Shown here piece after piece: positions 53,511 to 62,766 of a stretch of DNA of 64,000 nt. Below the pieces are notes generated by a model. The model saw nothing but the letters and a program-made list of their open reading frames with translations. It was not told the DNA's origin and did not search any database. The first letter of the stretch is position 1; each line of letters starts with the position of its first letter. The translations under genes and the position numbers were made by a program. The DNA comes from Antarcticibacterium flavum (lineage in GTDB: Bacteria; Bacteroidota; Bacteroidia; Flavobacteriales; Flavobacteriaceae), in NCBI RefSeq assembly GCF_006159205.1, contig NZ_CP040812.1, positions 2,914,001 to 2,978,000 of the forward strand, given 5' to 3'.

Positions 53511-56500
53511 ATGCTTAATAAAATTATCAAATTCTTTCTCGAGAATAAGCTCGTTACTGTTCTCGTATTGCTACTCATTGTAGCCTGGGGCATAGTCACA
53601 GCTCCTTTTAACTGGGAAACAAGTTTCCTTCCCCGCGATCCTGTGCCAGTGGATGCCATCCCGGATATAGGTGAAAACCAACAGATTGTTTTTACCGAAT
53701 GGATGGGTCGTTCCCCGCAAGATGTGGAGGATCAGATTACCTATCCACTTACCACCGCATTGCTTGGCTTGCCGGGCGTAAAAAGCGTGCGAAGTAGTTC
53801 GGCTTTCGGCTTTTCCAGCATCTATATCATCTTCAATGAAGATATTGAATTTTACTGGAGCCGTTCCCGTGTACTGGAAAAACTTAACTCCCTTCCCAGT
53901 GGCCTTTTACCCATTGGCGTCCAGCCCAAATTGGGGCCGGATGCTACCGCCCTTGGACAGGTGTATTGGTACACGCTGGAAGGCAGGGACAAGGAGGGGA
54001 AACCAACAGGTGGTTGGGACCTGCACGAACTCCGCACTATCCAGGACTATTATATCCGTTATGCCCTCACAAGTGTAGAAGGTGTGGCCGAAGTAGCATC
54101 CGTGGGTGGCTATGTCAAGGAATACCAGGTGGATGTTGATCCTGCCGCTCTGAAAGCGCATGATGTATCCTTAATGGACGTGATGCAGGCGGTGAGAAAC
54201 AGCAACATCGATGTGGGAGCCAATACCATAGAAGTAAACAGGGTGGATTACTTTGTCAGGGGGTTGGGCTATGTTAAAGAATTAAGTGATTTGGATGAGG
54301 CTGTGGTGAGGGTTGTGGATAATGTGCCGCTTCGTATCAAAGATATCGGTAAAGTAAATATAGGTCCTCAACCACGTAATATGAGTGGTTTATTGGACAA
54401 GTCAGGTGCCGAAGCTGTTGGAGGAGTGGTAATCGCACGTTATGGGGATAATCCGCTCAAAATCATCAATAGTTTAAAGGAGGAAATCGAAAAGATAGCC
54501 GTTGGCCTTCCCTCTAAAACGCTCGTAGACGGAACGGTATCCAAGGTTACTATAGTCCCATTTTATGACCGCACCGGATTGATTTATGAAACGCTCGGCA
54601 CACTCTATGAAGCCATAAGTTTACAGATACTCATTACCATTATTGTCATCATCGTGATGCTGTACAACCTGCGGGCCTCTATCATGATATCCGCCTTATT
54701 ACCACTGGCCGTGCTCATGGTTTTCATTTTCATGAAATACGTAGGAGTAGATGCCAATATTGTCGCCCTGTCAGGGATAGCCATTGCGATTGGCACGATG
54801 GTCGATCTGGGGATTATCCTCAATGAAAATATTCTGCGGCATATGGATGAAGTGCCCGAAGGCCAATCCAAACTTAAAACCGTTTATGATGCCACCACCG
54901 AGGTTGCCTCGGCAATTCTTGCTGCGGTTAGCACCACCATAGTAAGTTTCTTACCTGTCTTTACACTTCAGGCAGCAGAAGGCAAGCTGTTCGGCCCGCT
55001 GGCCTATACCAAGACATTTGCTTTGATATCTGCCTTGATTTTCACGCTTATCATCATGCCTGCCTTTGCCCACTGGATTTTCTCCATGAAAAAAGGAAAG
55101 GGGAGATTTGGGCAATATTTCAACTATTTATTGGTCATTTCAGGCCCTATCTTAGCGTTTACAGTTTGGTCTTGGGGCGGCTGGGTACTTTTTGGTTTCG
55201 GACTGATCAACATACTGCTTCACCATTATCCAGAGAAGTTCGCAAAACATCGTAACTTAATGCTGGTCGGTTTTACCGTGGTGGCGGTAGCGTGGCTGCT
55301 AACAGTCGAATGGGTGCCATTAGGCGTTTCCAATAGTATATTGACCAATTTTCTTTTCATCGGGATAATTATTGCCTTGGTTCTGGGCGGATTTTCCATA
55401 TTCATAAAGTTTTATCCTAAGATATTATTATGGTGTCTTGATCATAAAGCGATTTTTTTAACCCTGCCAGCCATAATTTTATTGATTGGAGTCAGTATTT
55501 GGCTGGGTTTTGATAAAGTATTTGGCATCATTCCAAAGGCTACAGAAAAGGTAGGATGGAATATAAGGGAAAGTTCTGCATGGTCAGGAATGACAGAAAT
55601 TTTACCGGGATTGGGCAAAGAGTTTATGCCTTCGCTTGATGAGGGTACTTTTCTCCTTATGCCGACTTCCATGCCCCATGCAGGTGTGGAGGAAAACCGC
55701 CAGGTATTACAAAAGCTGGATATGATGGTCACGGCTATACCGGAAGTAGATATGGTGGTGGGGAAGGCGGGAAGGGCAGAAACGGCTATCGACCCTGCCC
55801 CTATATCTATGTTTGAAAACACCATTAGCTACAAGAGTGAATATGTCTCTGATATTAATGGAACCAAACTCCGGTTTAAAATCAACAAAGACGGACACTT
55901 TGAGCTTTCAAATGGAGAAATTTACAATCATGAAACCATGTCTCCTGAGCAGCTCAATGTAAAGCTGCTTATTCCTGATCCTAAAGGCGAATACTTCCGC
56001 CAATGGAGAGACCACATCAAAACCCCAGATGATATCTGGAATGAAATTGTGGGTGTGGTCAATATTCCGGGAGTAACATCTTCACCCAAGCTACAACCTA
56101 TTGAAACCCGGCTTGTCATGCTGCAAACCGGCATGCGGGCACCTATGGGTATAAAAGTCTATGGTCCAGATCTCGCAACAATAGAAGGATTTGGACTTCA
56201 ACTGGAGAAATATTTGAAAGAAGTCCCTTCTGTTAAATCTGAAGCTGTTTTTGCAGATAGGATTGTTGGGAAACCCTATTTGGAAATTGATATTGACCGC
56301 GTACAAATTGCAAGGTACGGATTAAGCATAAGGGACGTCCAGGATTACGTGGAGACGGCCATTGGTGGTATGCAAATTAGTACTACCGTAGAAGGAAGGG
56401 AGCGTTTCCCTATCAGGGTTCGCTATGCCCGGGAGTGGAGGGATGACCCTTCAGCCATTGAAACCATGCAGGTACCCACTCCTACCGGATCTTACATACC

Positions 56501-57335
56501 TTTAGGCCAATTGGCGGATATTACTTACCGGCCCGGCCCTGAAATGATCCGTGGGGAGAACAGCTTTTTGGTTGGCTATGTCCTACTGGACAAAAAGGCG
56601 GGATTTGCAGAGGTAACGGTTGTGGAAGACGCTCAGCGCTATTTGAAGGAGAAAATAGATTCCGGGGAATTGTCTGTTCCTGCCGGGGTGCGCTACGTCT
56701 TTTCAGGAAGTTATGAAAATCAGATCAGGGCTGAAAAACGGTTGGGCATAGTAGTCCCGCTCTGTTTGATCGCTATCTTCCTGATCCTGTATTTTCAGTT
56801 CAGAGCAGTATCTACCACTTTGTTTGTGTTCTCGGGAATTGCTATGGCATTTTCCGGTGGCTTCCTCATGCTTTGGCTCTATGGCCAGGGATGGTTCATG
56901 GATTTTTCGGTCTTTGGCACCAACATGCGGGAGCTTTTCCAGATGAAAATCTACAACCTGAGTGTGGCAGTTTGGGTAGGCTTCATAGCCTTATTCGGCA
57001 TTGCCACAGACGATGGTGTGGTAGTGGCCACTTATCTGGATCAAAGCTTTAAAAAGCGCACTCCTGAAAATATTAAGGAAGTGCGTAGGGCAGTGCTGGA
57101 AGCAGGGATGAAAAGAGTGAGACCCTGCCTTATGACTACAGCTACTACCTTATTGGCCTTGTTGCCGGTACTCACCTCCTCAGGTCGGGGTTCAGACATC
57201 ATGATTCCAATGGCCATTCCTTCCTTCGGGGGAATGGTGGTTGCATTGATCACCTTGTTGGTAGTTCCGGTGCTTTATAGTTGGTGGGCAGAGCGTAAGC
57301 TTAAACGCAATCCCGAAGTATTTACAGAATCATAA
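53511..57335 (+). CDS. cusA: CusA-type heavy-metal RND efflux pump
   Basis: The start is the ATG at 53511 (MLNKIIKFFLENKLVTV). The 1274-residue pump is of the metal (HME) branch of RND transporters: NGLVTV-like first helix, TEWMGRSPQDVEDQITYPLT, and LPGVKSVRSSSAFGFSSIYIIF. TM4 has GIAIAIGTMVDLGIILNEN, nearest the Cus (Cu+/Ag+) type. An expanded hydrophobic region (about residues 540-690) adds length over E. coli CusA; such insertions are usual in Bacteroidota. It leads the operon, followed after 9 bp by the outer membrane channel. The metal is inferred from context. Confidence 0.88.
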   Translation: MLNKIIKFFLENKLVTVLVLLLIVAWGIVTAPFNWETSFLPRDPVPVDAIPDIGENQQIVFTEWMGRSPQDVEDQITYPLTTALLGLPGVKSVRSSSAFGFSSIYIIFNEDIEFYWSRSRVLEKLNSLPSGLLPIGVQPKLGPDATALGQVYWYTLEGRDKEGKPTGGWDLHELRTIQDYYIRYALTSVEGVAEVASVGGYVKEYQVDVDPAALKAHDVSLMDVMQAVRNSNIDVGANTIEVNRVDYFVRGLGYVKELSDLDEAVVRVVDNVPLRIKDIGKVNIGPQPRNMSGLLDKSGAEAVGGVVIARYGDNPLKIINSLKEEIEKIAVGLPSKTLVDGTVSKVTIVPFYDRTGLIYETLGTLYEAISLQILITIIVIIVMLYNLRASIMISALLPLAVLMVFIFMKYVGVDANIVALSGIAIAIGTMVDLGIILNENILRHMDEVPEGQSKLKTVYDATTEVASAILAAVSTTIVSFLPVFTLQAAEGKLFGPLAYTKTFALISALIFTLIIMPAFAHWIFSMKKGKGRFGQYFNYLLVISGPILAFTVWSWGGWVLFGFGLINILLHHYPEKFAKHRNLMLVGFTVVAVAWLLTVEWVPLGVSNSILTNFLFIGIIIALVLGGFSIFIKFYPKILLWCLDHKAIFLTLPAIILLIGVSIWLGFDKVFGIIPKATEKVGWNIRESSAWSGMTEILPGLGKEFMPSLDEGTFLLMPTSMPHAGVEENRQVLQKLDMMVTAIPEVDMVVGKAGRAETAIDPAPISMFENTISYKSEYVSDINGTKLRFKINKDGHFELSNGEIYNHETMSPEQLNVKLLIPDPKGEYFRQWRDHIKTPDDIWNEIVGVVNIPGVTSSPKLQPIETRLVMLQTGMRAPMGIKVYGPDLATIEGFGLQLEKYLKEVPSVKSEAVFADRIVGKPYLEIDIDRVQIARYGLSIRDVQDYVETAIGGMQISTTVEGRERFPIRVRYAREWRDDPSAIETMQVPTPTGSYIPLGQLADITYRPGPEMIRGENSFLVGYVLLDKKAGFAEVTVVEDAQRYLKEKIDSGELSVPAGVRYVFSGSYENQIRAEKRLGIVVPLCLIAIFLILYFQFRAVSTTLFVFSGIAMAFSGGFLMLWLYGQGWFMDFSVFGTNMRELFQMKIYNLSVAVWVGFIALFGIATDDGVVVATYLDQSFKKRTPENIKEVRRAVLEAGMKRVRPCLMTTATTLLALLPVLTSSGRGSDIMIPMAIPSFGGMVVALITLLVVPVLYSWWAERKLKRNPEVFTES

Positions 57336-57344
57336 ATCAAGGAA

Positions 57345-58769
57345 ATGAAAAAAATAGCAATCATATTCCTGTTGCTTTTAGGCGTTCAGTTCACAAGCTT
57401 TTCACAAAGCCTGGATGAATACCTGAAAATAGCAGCCGAAAACAACCCTGAGCTAAAAGCTTACTTCAATGAATATCTGGCCGCTTTGGAAAAAGTACCA
57501 CAGGTTGGGTCACTGCCTGATCCGGAACTGGATATGGGCTTTTTCCTTAGACCAATGGAATTCACTATGGGTAATCAAAGAGGTCAGTTACAGTTGATGC
57601 AGATGTTCCCATGGTTCGGTACGCTGAGTGCCAGAAAGGATGAGGCAAGCAAAATGGCCTTGGCACGGTACGAAGTGTTTCAGAATGCCAAATACAGTTT
57701 GTTTTATCAGGTAAAAAACACCTGGTATCAACTATACAGGCTGGAAGAGGAAATCCGCATTACGGAGGAAAACCTCGGCATTCTCAAACAGTATGAGCGG
57801 CTGGCACTCATCCGCTTTCAGAGTGCAGGTTCAGGTTCAGGTACCGGTTCTACCGGTATGCAGGGAACTTCAAACATGAGCAGCGGTACCTCCACTTCAT
57901 CAGCAACTTCAATGGGTGGAATGAGCAGTGGAATGAACAGCGGTACTACTGGTAAAAGCAGCCCAAAAGGCGGGTCTTCAATGGGTTCTTCCCCATCAAT
58001 GAGCGGAGGTGGGTCCGGCATGAGTGATGTACTCAGGGTAAGAATTGAAATCAAGGAGTTGGAAAATACTAGTGCCTTGCTGCAAGACACCCGACTGCCC
58101 TTAAAAGCCGAATTCAATCAGTTGCTTAACCGGAATGTCAATGAAGAGGTTGCGATTGCCGATTCATTGAGCTTATCAGTAATAATATGGGAACGTCAGG
58201 CATTGCTGGACAGCATTACGCACAACAATCCCATGGTGAAAATGCTGAATGCTGAAGAGGAAGCCTACGAGGCTCAAAAAAGGATGGCAAAGCTTGAGGG
58301 AAGGCCAATGCTGGGAGCAGGTGTTAATTACATGCCTTTTAGTCCACGAACTGAGAATGGAGTGTCAATGGGGGGTGATGACATGGTTATGCCCATGGTG
58401 AGGTTGACTATTCCCATCTACCGCAAAAAGTACAACGCCATGCAAAAAGAAGCCGAATTGAGGCAAACGGCAGTAAAAGAGCGCAGGGAGAACACCGTCA
58501 ATCAGTTGACCACCCGATGGTCAACCGCTCTGCGGGATTTGGACGATGCAAACAGGAGAACAAAGCTGTACAGGGAGCAAACCGACCTGGCCAGGCAAAC
58601 CCTGAACCTGCTGATGGCCAGCTACGCTACGGACGGACGGGATTTCGAAGAAGTGCTGCGCGTACAACAGCAATTACTCGATTTTCAATTGAAACTGATC
58701 ACTTCAATAGTAGATCAGCACATAACCATTTCCATGCTGGAAAACCTGGCAGCAACAGAACTGAATTAA
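57345..58769 (+). CDS. cusC: TolC family channel (CusC-like) with Met/Gly/Ser-rich insert
   Basis: This 474-residue outer membrane protein has a signal peptide (about 1-20, ending TSFSQ), the two helical halves of the TolC fold and YRLEEEIRITEENLGILKQYERLA before the insert. Residues 161-227 are a low-complexity insert of Gly, Ser and Thr with eight methionines, ending SGGGSGMSDVLRVR. Methionine-rich stretches in Cus-type proteins bind Cu+/Ag+, so this insert may capture metal at the channel. It is 9 bp from the pump and 22 bp from the adaptor. Confidence 0.85.
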   Translation: MKKIAIIFLLLLGVQFTSFSQSLDEYLKIAAENNPELKAYFNEYLAALEKVPQVGSLPDPELDMGFFLRPMEFTMGNQRGQLQLMQMFPWFGTLSARKDEASKMALARYEVFQNAKYSLFYQVKNTWYQLYRLEEEIRITEENLGILKQYERLALIRFQSAGSGSGTGSTGMQGTSNMSSGTSTSSATSMGGMSSGMNSGTTGKSSPKGGSSMGSSPSMSGGGSGMSDVLRVRIEIKELENTSALLQDTRLPLKAEFNQLLNRNVNEEVAIADSLSLSVIIWERQALLDSITHNNPMVKMLNAEEEAYEAQKRMAKLEGRPMLGAGVNYMPFSPRTENGVSMGGDDMVMPMVRLTIPIYRKKYNAMQKEAELRQTAVKERRENTVNQLTTRWSTALRDLDDANRRTKLYREQTDLARQTLNLLMASYATDGRDFEEVLRVQQQLLDFQLKLITSIVDQHITISMLENLAATELN

Positions 58770-58791
58770 TGACGCTTTAAAATTTAAAAAA

Positions 58792-60576
58792 ATGAAAAAT
58801 TTTCTCAAAAATAAAAAAGTCCTTTTCGCATTGCTGCTTGCATTGGTATTGGGAGGTCTTATCGGATGGCTAATCAAAGCATCAAATAATCAAACTAAAG
58901 CATCAACGGAACATCAGCATACCGAAACAACTGATGAAGTGTGGACTTGCTCCATGCACCCACAGATAAGACTATCAGAGCCAGGAAGTTGCCCAATTTG
59001 TGGGATGGATCTGATCCCTGCAACATCCCAGCGCTCAACATTAGATGAAAATCCTCTGGTACATGAAATGACCCCTCAAGCAATAGCTATGGCCAATATC
59101 CACACTTCAAGGGTTACGGGAGTGTCTCCTGAAGGGGAGCTTTTTCTAACCGGAAAAGTGAAGGCCGATGAACGCCAATTGGCTTCTGTTACGGCCAAGT
59201 TCCCGGGACGGATAGAACAGCTTTTTGTCAATTTCACGGGCCAGGTAGTACGGCAGGGAGAAAGGCTAGCCACCATTTATTCACCGGAATTGGTCACAAC
59301 GCAAAAGGAACTTTTAGAAGCTGCTTCTACGAAAGCTACTTATCCGGAGCTGTATGATGCGGCCAGGGAAAAACTTCGCTTGTGGAAACTGAATGAAAAG
59401 CAAATTGACGCCCTTGAAAATTCTAGAAAGGTGCAGGACCAATTTGACGTACTGGCCGACAAAGCAGGTATCGTAACCCAGCGAAACATCGCTGTTGGCG
59501 ACTATGTGAGTACAGGCTCGGTTTTGTTCGACGTGGTAGATCTCAGCAGGGTTTGGATAATGATCGATGCGTATGAATCTGATCTTCCATTTGTGAAAAT
59601 GGGTGATGAAGTCAGCTTCACGGCTGCAGGGATTCCCGGCCAAACCTTCACAGCAAAAGTCACCTATATTGATCCGGTGATCAACGCCAACACCCGTGCA
59701 GCATCCGTTCGTGCAGAGGCTTCCAACGGAAGCGGTGAGCTGCGGCCTGAGATGTTCATCAATGCCCGCATCCGTACCACCTTGCGCAAAGGCCAGTCAT
59801 CGCTGGCCATACCCCGTACGGCTTTACTCTGGTCTGGCAAACGCTCTATTGTATATGTAAAAGTGCCAGAAACAGAATTTCCTGCCTTCGAAATGCGTGA
59901 AATCACCATTGGCCCACGCATGGGCGAAATGTGGCTGGTGGAAGTTGGCCTGGAGGCAGGGGAGGAAATCGTCACCAATGGTGTATTTGCCATTGATGCC
60001 GCTGCCCAGCTTTCCGGCAACTACAGTATGTTAATGCGTCCCGAAACAAAAACGATGGACGTGCCCCAGGCATTTCGTCAGCAGATCACAGCTGTTGCTG
60101 ATGCCTACTTCAAGGTGAAAAATGCATTGGTAGAAGACAGTTCTGAGGAAGCCACTTCGGCTTTGAACGAAGTGGAAAATGCCATTACCCAAGTGGAAAT
60201 GCGAAACCTGAAAGGAAAAGCACATGACCATTGGATGGCCTTGAAAGAGCAATTGACCGGAGCTATTCAAATGATGAAGGAGGCCAAAGATTTGGAAACG
60301 CTGCGTCAACATTTCTCTATGCTTTCGCAAAACATGCTGGAAATAACCGAATCATTCGGATTGGAAAAAGAAAAGGTGTACAAGGATTTCTGCCCGATGG
60401 CTTTTGACAATAAGGGTGCTTTCTGGCTGAGCGAATCCGAAGAAATCCTGAATCCCTATTTTGGAGAAACAATGGTCTCCTGTGGAGAAGTAAAAAAGAC
60501 GTACCTGAAAGGACAAAAGGTCTTTGAAGAGGGTGGCCCTGCTAAGCAGCAATCTGCCGGAGGGCATAATCACTAA
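58792..60576 (+). CDS. cusB: CusB-type adaptor with metal-binding and DUF3347 domains
   Basis: This 594-residue protein has an N-terminal membrane helix (about 10-27), then a heavy-metal-binding domain (WTCSMHPQIRLSEPGSCPIC; Cys53, Met55, His56, Cys67, Cys70). The membrane fusion core follows (PEGELFLTGKVKADERQ, NVFVDFTG-like loops, GDYVSTGSVLFDVVDLSRVW). A C-terminal DUF3347 module ends in YKDFCPMAFDNKGAFWLS and NPYFGETMVSCGEV. It connects pump and channel and may hand metal over from the periplasm. The DUF3347 fusion is shared with free-standing copies at 52109 and 61302. Confidence 0.88.
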   Translation: MKNFLKNKKVLFALLLALVLGGLIGWLIKASNNQTKASTEHQHTETTDEVWTCSMHPQIRLSEPGSCPICGMDLIPATSQRSTLDENPLVHEMTPQAIAMANIHTSRVTGVSPEGELFLTGKVKADERQLASVTAKFPGRIEQLFVNFTGQVVRQGERLATIYSPELVTTQKELLEAASTKATYPELYDAAREKLRLWKLNEKQIDALENSRKVQDQFDVLADKAGIVTQRNIAVGDYVSTGSVLFDVVDLSRVWIMIDAYESDLPFVKMGDEVSFTAAGIPGQTFTAKVTYIDPVINANTRAASVRAEASNGSGELRPEMFINARIRTTLRKGQSSLAIPRTALLWSGKRSIVYVKVPETEFPAFEMREITIGPRMGEMWLVEVGLEAGEEIVTNGVFAIDAAAQLSGNYSMLMRPETKTMDVPQAFRQQITAVADAYFKVKNALVEDSSEEATSALNEVENAITQVEMRNLKGKAHDHWMALKEQLTGAIQMMKEAKDLETLRQHFSMLSQNMLEITESFGLEKEKVYKDFCPMAFDNKGAFWLSESEEILNPYFGETMVSCGEVKKTYLKGQKVFEEGGPAKQQSAGGHNH

Positions 60577-60609
60577 AATGACTCATTGAATCAAATGTAA
60601 AAAAAAGTA

Positions 60610-60732
60610 ATGAAATCCTTGAAGTTCATCAGGCAATTGGTAATCAAATCAAGTCCGACCATCCTATTTATTGGTGCAGTCTTTTTGCTCTATGCGGTAT
60701 TGATGCAGTACATGAACCACAGCAGTAGTTAG
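60610..60732 (+). CDS. 40-residue membrane protein in the efflux operon
   Basis: The ATG at 60610 gives MKSLKFIRQLVIKSSPTILF and continues through one hydrophobic helix to AVLMQYMNHSSS. The stop TAG is directly followed by the ATG of the channel gene at 60733, so translation is probably coupled. It may be a small subunit or anchor. I do not recognise a named family. Confidence 0.6.
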   Translation: MKSLKFIRQLVIKSSPTILFIGAVFLLYAVLMQYMNHSSS

Positions 60733-61161
60733 ATGTTGATCCTTGTCGTATTTCTGGCACTTGTCAAGGTAGTGTTCTTCACCTTCTATACGTTCAGGCA
60801 AATGCAGGCAGTGATTAATAGCTGTGCATTTATAGGTGAAGTACTATTCACATTTGGCTTGCTGGTTGTACTGATGAGCTTCTCATTTGCTACGGATTTC
60901 TCCTGTCTGGCAGGCTTTGACAAGCACTCATTTGAGGGATTAAACAATGATGAAAACCTGTCCTTTTGGAATGGGCTGTTTGATTACTTATACCTAAGTG
61001 TTGTCACTTTTACCTCGCTTGGTTATGGCGATATAGTGCCGGTTTCCATACCAGCCAAACTGCTTGTCATGATGGAGGTGGGGCAGAGTTTTCTGCTGGT
61101 GATTTTCGGGCTTTCAAATATCAAATCGATACAAATCAAAACAACAACCACAACGCCATGA
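60733..61161 (+). CDS. Two-TM potassium-channel-like protein
   Basis: This 142-residue protein has three hydrophobic segments and a selectivity filter (TFTSLGYGDIVP, residues 92-103) between the second and third, the layout of K+ channel (Ion_trans_2) proteins. Before the pore lies a FSCLAGFDKHSFEGL loop with a cysteine. It abuts a 40-residue membrane protein and overlaps the next gene by 4 bp (ATGA). A K+ channel in a copper efflux operon is unexpected; it may balance charge. Confidence 0.82.
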   Translation: MLILVVFLALVKVVFFTFYTFRQMQAVINSCAFIGEVLFTFGLLVVLMSFSFATDFSCLAGFDKHSFEGLNNDENLSFWNGLFDYLYLSVVTFTSLGYGDIVPVSIPAKLLVMMEVGQSFLLVIFGLSNIKSIQIKTTTTTP

Positions 61162-61289
61162 CCGGTTGCTACAAAACAGGAGATGAAGCGTCTCCAGCTA
61201 AAATAAAAGTATGGTTGGGCCGAGCGGCCTGGAGGATTGCGATCCTCTTGGTTATCGGTGTGACCTTGATTCAAGTATTTAACCATTAA
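61158..61289 (+). CDS. 43-residue membrane protein overlapping the channel gene
   Basis: The ATG at 61158 overlaps the channel stop (ATGA). The product starts MTGCYKTGDEASPAKIKVWL and ends with one helix (RIAILLVIGVTLIQVF). The overlap and continuity of the operon support it as real. Its family is unknown. Confidence 0.6.
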   Translation: MTGCYKTGDEASPAKIKVWLGRAAWRIAILLVIGVTLIQVFNH

Positions 61290-61301
61290 ACAAATAGAAA
61301 A

Positions 61302-61814
61302 ATGAAGAAAACAATGATCATGCTATGTCTGGCTTTAGTAAGCTGGGGAGCAAACGCACAACACAACCACGGTGGCCAGGCCGTGCAACAGGAGATTATC
61401 CAAACAAAACCGTTGTTCAAGTCGAAAGAAGTAACCAAGGCCTATCAGGCTTATCTTGATGTAAAAGATGCTTTGATAGCTGCCGAAGCGGGAAAGGCAC
61501 AAAAAGCAGCTCAAAGTCTTTTAAAGACCCTTAAAAAAATGGACAACAGTGAGCAGGCTCGGGCAGAGGCTGCAATAATAGCATCTTCAACTTCTCTGGG
61601 AGCCCAGAGAAAATCCTTTGCAGCCCTAAGCGATGAGATGACCGCACTCGTAAAAAACGGTCAATTATCTATGGGTGTAGTATATGTTCACTTCTGTCCT
61701 ATGGCCAATGGTCTCACCGGAGCTAACTGGCTTTCAAGCCAACAGGAAATAGTAAACCCGTACATGGGAGAAAACATGAAAAAATGCGGTAGTGTCAAAG
61801 AAACCATTCAATAA
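61302..61814 (+). CDS. DUF3347 secreted protein, second free copy
   Basis: This 170-residue protein has a signal peptide (MKKTMIMLCLALVSWGANAQ) followed by a histidine-rich start (HNHGG). The DUF3347 helical region (AYLDVKDALIAAEAGKAQKA) ends in VHFCPMANGLTGANWLS and NPYMGENMKKCGSV. It follows the 43-residue gene by 12 bp and belongs to the efflux operon. Confidence 0.85.
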   Translation: MKKTMIMLCLALVSWGANAQHNHGGQAVQQEIIQTKPLFKSKEVTKAYQAYLDVKDALIAAEAGKAQKAAQSLLKTLKKMDNSEQARAEAAIIASSTSLGAQRKSFAALSDEMTALVKNGQLSMGVVYVHFCPMANGLTGANWLSSQQEIVNPYMGENMKKCGSVKETIQ

Positions 61815-61895
61815 TAATTAAGTCCTGCAGAATATGGGTTGGGCAACCCCAAAACTTGTTCAACCCATTGGCAGGCACTAACAAAAACGATTAAG

Positions 61896-62320
61896 ATGAA
61901 AAAGTCAATTAACATAATTTGGATGGCTTTTGTAAGTATAGCTTTTATTTCATGCAATTATTCCGTAGGGAAAAATCAAGATGTTCATGAGGTTGTTCAG
62001 CAGGAAATTCTCAAAACGGAAAAGCTGGAAGCAAACTACCAGGTTGGGGATCATGTTCCAAATGAATTGGTGTGTATGGTCAACAACGCCTATATGGGTA
62101 AATCTCAAATGCCTGTACCTGTTAATGGTAAAACATACTATGGCTGTTGTGAGATGTGCGTGGGAAAGCTAACTAATGAAGAAACTTCCGCATTTCAATA
62201 GATCCATTCAGTGGTGCCACGGTAGATAAAGCCACTGCATTTATAGTCCTCCAGCATGAAAATGGAAATGTGGCATATTTTGAATCTGAACAAAATTACA
62301 AGTCGCACATTAGTAAATAA
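61896..62320 (+). pseudogene. Metal-binding (TRASH/MlpB-like) lipoprotein with a frameshift
   Basis: The start is the ATG at 61896 (MKKSINIIWMAFVSIAFISC, lipobox Cys). The frame contains VCMVNNAYMG and YYGCCEMCVGKL, a cysteine-rich metal site, then stops at 62199. The family normally continues, and the -1 frame reads FRISIDPFSGATVDKA... to SHISK with a stop at 62318. Joining the two frames near 62183-62190 restores an ordinary protein of about 140 residues. One base, probably a T in the ACTTCC stretch, appears to be missing. It is either a real mutation or a sequencing error. If translated as is, it yields a 101-residue truncated protein. Confidence 0.75.
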
Positions 62321-62382
62321 GACGGAAGGTTTTTCCAACCAAGACCTTTATTTTTTAGTTAACTGAAGAATATTTTAAAAAA

Positions 62383-62717
62383 ATGAGAGAAGTTAAGGCA
62401 TTTGTCAGGCATGAAAGACTCAATGAAGATATAAAGGGACAGCGCAATAAAACTTTAAAAGTATAACGATAATTGAAGTAGAAGGGACCGGCAGCATTAC
62501 CAGTCGTAAAGCACAACCATCCTTTAATTTCACTGTCACTCATAATAAAATGGCCAAGTTAGAATTGGTCTGTAAGCAGGAAGATGTTCAAAATATTGTT
62601 GAGATTATCAACAAGAATGGCAGTACAGGAGAAATAGGAGACGGTATAATTTACATCACTATGGTGGAAGAAATTTTCAAAGTGACAACAGGAGAAAGCA
62701 GTCGGTATGAACTTTAG
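62383..62717 (+). pseudogene. P-II family regulator with a frameshift
   Basis: The ATG at 62383 begins MREVKAFVRHERLNEDIKGQ and meets TAA at 62464. The -1 frame from about 62457 continues FKSITIIEVEGTGS and ends at 62717 with LELVCKQEDVQNIVEII, GEIGDGIIYITMVEE. The joined protein (about 111 residues) aligns with P-II proteins without gaps at its start, with Ile28-Thr29 and Glu32-Val33 in the expected places. A base may be missing from the AATAAAAC run. The heptamer TTTAAAA at the junction is also a formal -1 slippery site. P-II-like proteins accompany CusA operons in related genomes. Confidence 0.75.
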
Positions 62718-62766
62718 ATTTTAGGAAGACAAAGTTTAAAACTGCAGCCTCCAAATAAGGCGTGGC

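Noticed and set aside
57818..58117. Minus-strand frame over the Met-rich insert, rich in Pro, Val and Leu
   Set aside because: Its composition is the mirror image of the Gly/Ser/Met repeat codons and it has no independent support.
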